Assembly: GCA_963792365.1 (NCBI GenBank)
Contig: CAWBVW010000009.1
Span: 1 to 64,000 of the forward strand
DNA: 64,000 bases
Direction: 5' to 3'
Origin: JAOUGY01 sp963792365
GTDB lineage: Bacteria; Actinomycetota; Acidimicrobiia; Spongiisociales; ZC4RG35
In this document: one piece after another, positions 61,813-64,000 of the stretch
Layout of the letters: every line of letters begins with the position of its first letter
Numbering within the stretch: the stretch's first letter is position 1
Translations under genes and position numbers: made by a program
Notes under the pieces: model-generated
Database searches by the model: none
What the model was told of the DNA's origin: nothing
The model's input: only the letters and a program-made list of their open reading frames with translations

Positions 61813-63081
61813 TCAGTGGAGTCCAGTCGTCCAGTCGGCGACGACTTCCAGGTACCGATCGATGTCCGTATCCCCGATCTCGATCGACAGAGCCATGAAT
61901 CCCCGTCTGGCCACGTAGAACCCACCGGCGAGAGACGCGAAGAACCACAGTTCGCGAAGCCGCTCGTCTCCGCCGACGAGGTCGTCAACGCTGTCGACCG
62001 GTCCCCGAACCGGATGAACCCCGATGATCGAACCCAAGCCGGTGGCGCACATCGACACCGAGTTGGCATCGAACACGGCGTTCAAGCCGTCCCGCAGCCG
62101 ATCACCCCGGCGGTTGAGGCGAGACAACACGTCTGCCGACAACACCTCATCGAGTGCCGCCACGCCCGCTGCCATCGAGAGCACGTTGTTGTTGAAGGTG
62201 CCGGCGTGGGCCAGATCGCCTCCCTCGCCGAAGGCCTCCATGAGGGTGCGACGGCCGCCGAAAGCCCCGAAACTCATCCCACCGGCCAGGTATTTGCCAA
62301 GCGTCGTCAGATCGGGGAAGACGCCTGCCGACTGCTGATAGCCCCCAGGCCCGAGCCGCGACGTCATCACCTCGTCGAACACAAGCACTGCGCCATGGGC
62401 GTCGGCCAGTTCGCGCAGGCCGGCGAGGAACTCGCTTCTCGCCGGTATGCAGCCCGACGAGCCCTGCATGGGCTCGACCAGGATCACGCCGATCGACTCG
62501 TCGCCTGCAAACAGTGCCGCCACCGAGTCGAGATCATTGAAGTGTGCCATTCGCCACCGGTGCGGAACGTTGACGGATCGCCCCCGTGCTCCGAACGTCA
62601 ACACACCACCGTGGTATCCCCCATCGAAGACGACTACTCCGTCCTTTCCCGTGTGATGGATGGCTGTCGCCAAGGCCATGAGGTTCGCCTCGGTTCCCGA
62701 GTTGGTGAACCGGACCAGTTCGACAGACGGAAACCGTTCGACGAACAGCTCGGCCAACCGAACCTCGTCTTCATGGGGCGCTCCGAGGCTCACGCCGCGC
62801 TCTATCGCTTTGTGGACAGCGGTCGTGATGTGCATGTTCGAATGGCCGAACAGCCCGGCCGTGTAGTTGCCCAGCAGGTCGACGTATCGGTGTCCCTCGG
62901 CATCGTGCAGGTACCGGCCCTCGGCCTGCGTCACCCGAATCGGGAACGGGTCGAAATGCAGAACGCTCCGTGTGTTGCCGCCCGGCATGACGGCAGACGC
63001 CCGATCGAACCAACGGCTGCTCAACGGGTGAGCATCGACATACATGGCTCGGGCATCGCTTACCAGAGCATCGAGATCCAT
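61813..63081 (-). CDS. Class III PLP aminotransferase, glutamate-1-semialdehyde aminomutase-like
   Basis: This 422-residue PLP enzyme has RASAVMPGGNTRSVLHFDPF, RFTNSGTEANLMALATAIHH, VVVFDGGYHGGVLTFGARGR, and the Asp in AVLVFDEVMTSRLGPGGYQQ. The Schiff-base Lys is in LTTLGKYLAGGMSFGAFGG. The sequence is closer to GSA aminomutase and its catabolic relatives than to omega-transaminases. There are no hemL-pathway genes nearby, so a catabolic aminotransferase/aminomutase role is more likely. Aminotransferases of this class do occur in RMM-type microcompartment loci, but this gene lacks an obvious encapsulation peptide and faces away. Confidence 0.8.
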   Translation of the reverse strand: MDLDALVSDARAMYVDAHPLSSRWFDRASAVMPGGNTRSVLHFDPFPIRVTQAEGRYLHDAEGHRYVDLLGNYTAGLFGHSNMHITTAVHKAIERGVSLGAPHEDEVRLAELFVERFPSVELVRFTNSGTEANLMALATAIHHTGKDGVVVFDGGYHGGVLTFGARGRSVNVPHRWRMAHFNDLDSVAALFAGDESIGVILVEPMQGSSGCIPARSEFLAGLRELADAHGAVLVFDEVMTSRLGPGGYQQSAGVFPDLTTLGKYLAGGMSFGAFGGRRTLMEAFGEGGDLAHAGTFNNNVLSMAAGVAALDEVLSADVLSRLNRRGDRLRDGLNAVFDANSVSMCATGLGSIIGVHPVRGPVDSVDDLVGGDERLRELWFFASLAGGFYVARRGFMALSIEIGDTDIDRYLEVVADWTTGLH

Positions 63082-63173
63082 CCGCCGACTCTAGGAGTGG
63101 CCGCACCACGGGGACATGATCTCGGGACGTCCGACGCTCAAGGTCACGCCCGATCCGGTCGATCGGATTGTTC

Positions 63174-64000
63174 ATGCCTGCCGTAGCCGAGTTCCCGGAT
63201 CTTCTCCCTGCCTGGATTCCCTGGGCGGCACCGTTTCTCACCGCCCTCCTGCTTGGATCTCTCCACTATGCCGTCCCCATGAGACTGTCTCGCCACGCAA
63301 CGAAGCTCGACGCCTCCGAGCCCTGGCCGGAACGAGCCCGACACGCTCACGTGGCACGGGCGGGCCTGGTCGTCTGGATCGTGGTTGCGCCCATCGTTGC
63401 CATGTCGGCGGCGCTCCTCTTGGCGGGACCAGCTTCCGCCTTGTCTCCCCCGGTGATTGCGGTGGGTCTCTCGACCATCTCGATCGGTGCCACCCTGGGC
63501 AGGTGGCGGAAGGTCGAGGGAGCCCTGCTGAACCCGGCGCCGACGCGGCGGGAGATCTTCGGTGCCGCTCTCATGGGGGTTGGTCCGGTTGTTGCCCTCG
63601 TCACGGCCGGATTGGTGGCACCCAGCCGGATCGGCAGCTGGTGGATGGTGCCATGGCTGGCGATGGTGTCGGCGATCGTCCATTTGTGGACGAAAACGCC
63701 GCTGGCTCTGGTGAAGCTGGGACTCGCAAGCGAAGGGCGCCCGGCCGTCCGCACGATCGTGGCGCAGGCCGCAGACCGAGCAGGAGTGTCGGCGGCCAGA
63801 GTGCTGGAGTTGCAGGTGGCGACCGTCAATGCGTTCGCCTATCCGTGGCAGGGAGTGATCGTCTTCTCCGAGCGCATCGTGGACATCCTCGATTCGCAAG
63901 AACTGGAAGCCGTCGCGTACCACGAACTGGCCCACCTCGACGAGCCGCGGTGGATGTCGGTGGTTCGCCGCATCCAGGTGTATGGCTTGATTCCCATCGT
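63174..64000 (+). CDS. M48-family zinc metalloprotease, truncated by the window edge
   Basis: The frame opens at ATG 63174 and stays open to the window end (275 residues seen). Four or more membrane helices (WIPWAAPFLTALLLGSLHYA, AGLVVWIVVAPIVAMSAALL, FGAALMGVGPVVALVTAGLV, WWMVPWLAMVSAIVHLWT) precede a protease domain. It has ARVLELQVATVNAFAYPWQG, VIVFSERIVDIL and the zinc motif YHELAHLDEP (HExxH). The pattern is that of membrane-bound CAAX/HtpX/BlaR-like M48 peptidases. The C-terminal half is outside the window, so the family subdivision cannot be fixed. It is divergent from the aminotransferase gene. Confidence 0.82.
   Translation, partial: MPAVAEFPDLLPAWIPWAAPFLTALLLGSLHYAVPMRLSRHATKLDASEPWPERARHAHVARAGLVVWIVVAPIVAMSAALLLAGPASALSPPVIAVGLSTISIGATLGRWRKVEGALLNPAPTRREIFGAALMGVGPVVALVTAGLVAPSRIGSWWMVPWLAMVSAIVHLWTKTPLALVKLGLASEGRPAVRTIVAQAADRAGVSAARVLELQVATVNAFAYPWQGVIVFSERIVDILDSQELEAVAYHELAHLDEPRWMSVVRRIQVYGLIPI

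Noticed and set aside
61813..63081. Assigning the class III aminotransferase to the BMC operon as cargo
   Set aside because: It is on the opposite strand, separated by two genes, and shows no clear encapsulation helix or linker.

Overview
The window is a stretch of high-GC chromosome from an actinobacterium. The evidence is frequent GTG/TTG starts with 4-bp stop/start overlaps, mycothiol-type DinB proteins, LLM/F420-type flavoenzymes, and the block mfd - peptidyl-prolyl isomerase - mazG - eno - ftsB - DUF501 - ppx. My best guess is an Acidimicrobiia-like lineage; that placement is inference. Genes are dense and mostly housekeeping or catabolic. No CRISPR array, phage module or rRNA was seen, and there is one tRNA.

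Layout. 1-8.3 kb is an accessory-looking zone: an IS3 element that cut an IS110 transposase, a second intact IS110 gene, two DinB/mycothiol proteins, an esterase, broken genes, and five copies of a 58-bp intergenic repeat. 8.3-18 kb holds tRNA-Leu and the minus-strand housekeeping block ppx, DUF501, ftsB, eno, mazG, a PpiC-type foldase and mfd. 18-24.4 kb is a mixed set (inositol-phosphatase family, AcuI-like reductase, phosphotransferase, thioesterase, LLM enzyme, methyltransferase, AI-2E-type transporter, cupin). 24.4-36 kb is a pyrimidine-base catabolism cluster (LLM oxidoreductase, methylmalonate-semialdehyde dehydrogenase, dihydropyrimidinase, class III aminotransferase, beta-ureidopropionase, four-gene ABC importer) facing a divergent MocR regulator. 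36-47.7 kb has an ECF sigma/anti-sigma operon, a glpK-pgsA-epimerase-dehydrogenase operon and rplY-pth. 47-52 kb is a five-gene operon with a solute-binding/VWA lipoprotein. 55.1-60.5 kb is a nine-gene bacterial microcompartment (BMC) operon of the sugar-phosphate-utilising (SPU) type. A flavin reductase, an acetyltransferase, a class III aminotransferase and the start of an M48 protease close the window.

How it may work together. The BMC operon encodes RpiB-like and DeoC-like enzymes and a CoA-acylating aldehyde dehydrogenase, each with a predicted N-terminal encapsulation helix, plus shell proteins (one BMC-H, two BMC-T, three BMC-P). DeoC would split deoxyribose 5-phosphate into acetaldehyde and glyceraldehyde 3-phosphate, and the dehydrogenase would make acetyl-CoA. 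The pyrimidine cluster 20 kb away would take thymine through beta-aminoisobutyrate to propionyl-CoA. Together they could consume both halves of thymidine; that link is inference.

Seven genes show broken reading frames that are each restored by adding single C or G residues. This looks more like consensus indels than gene decay and should be borne in mind when reading the entries called pseudogenes.
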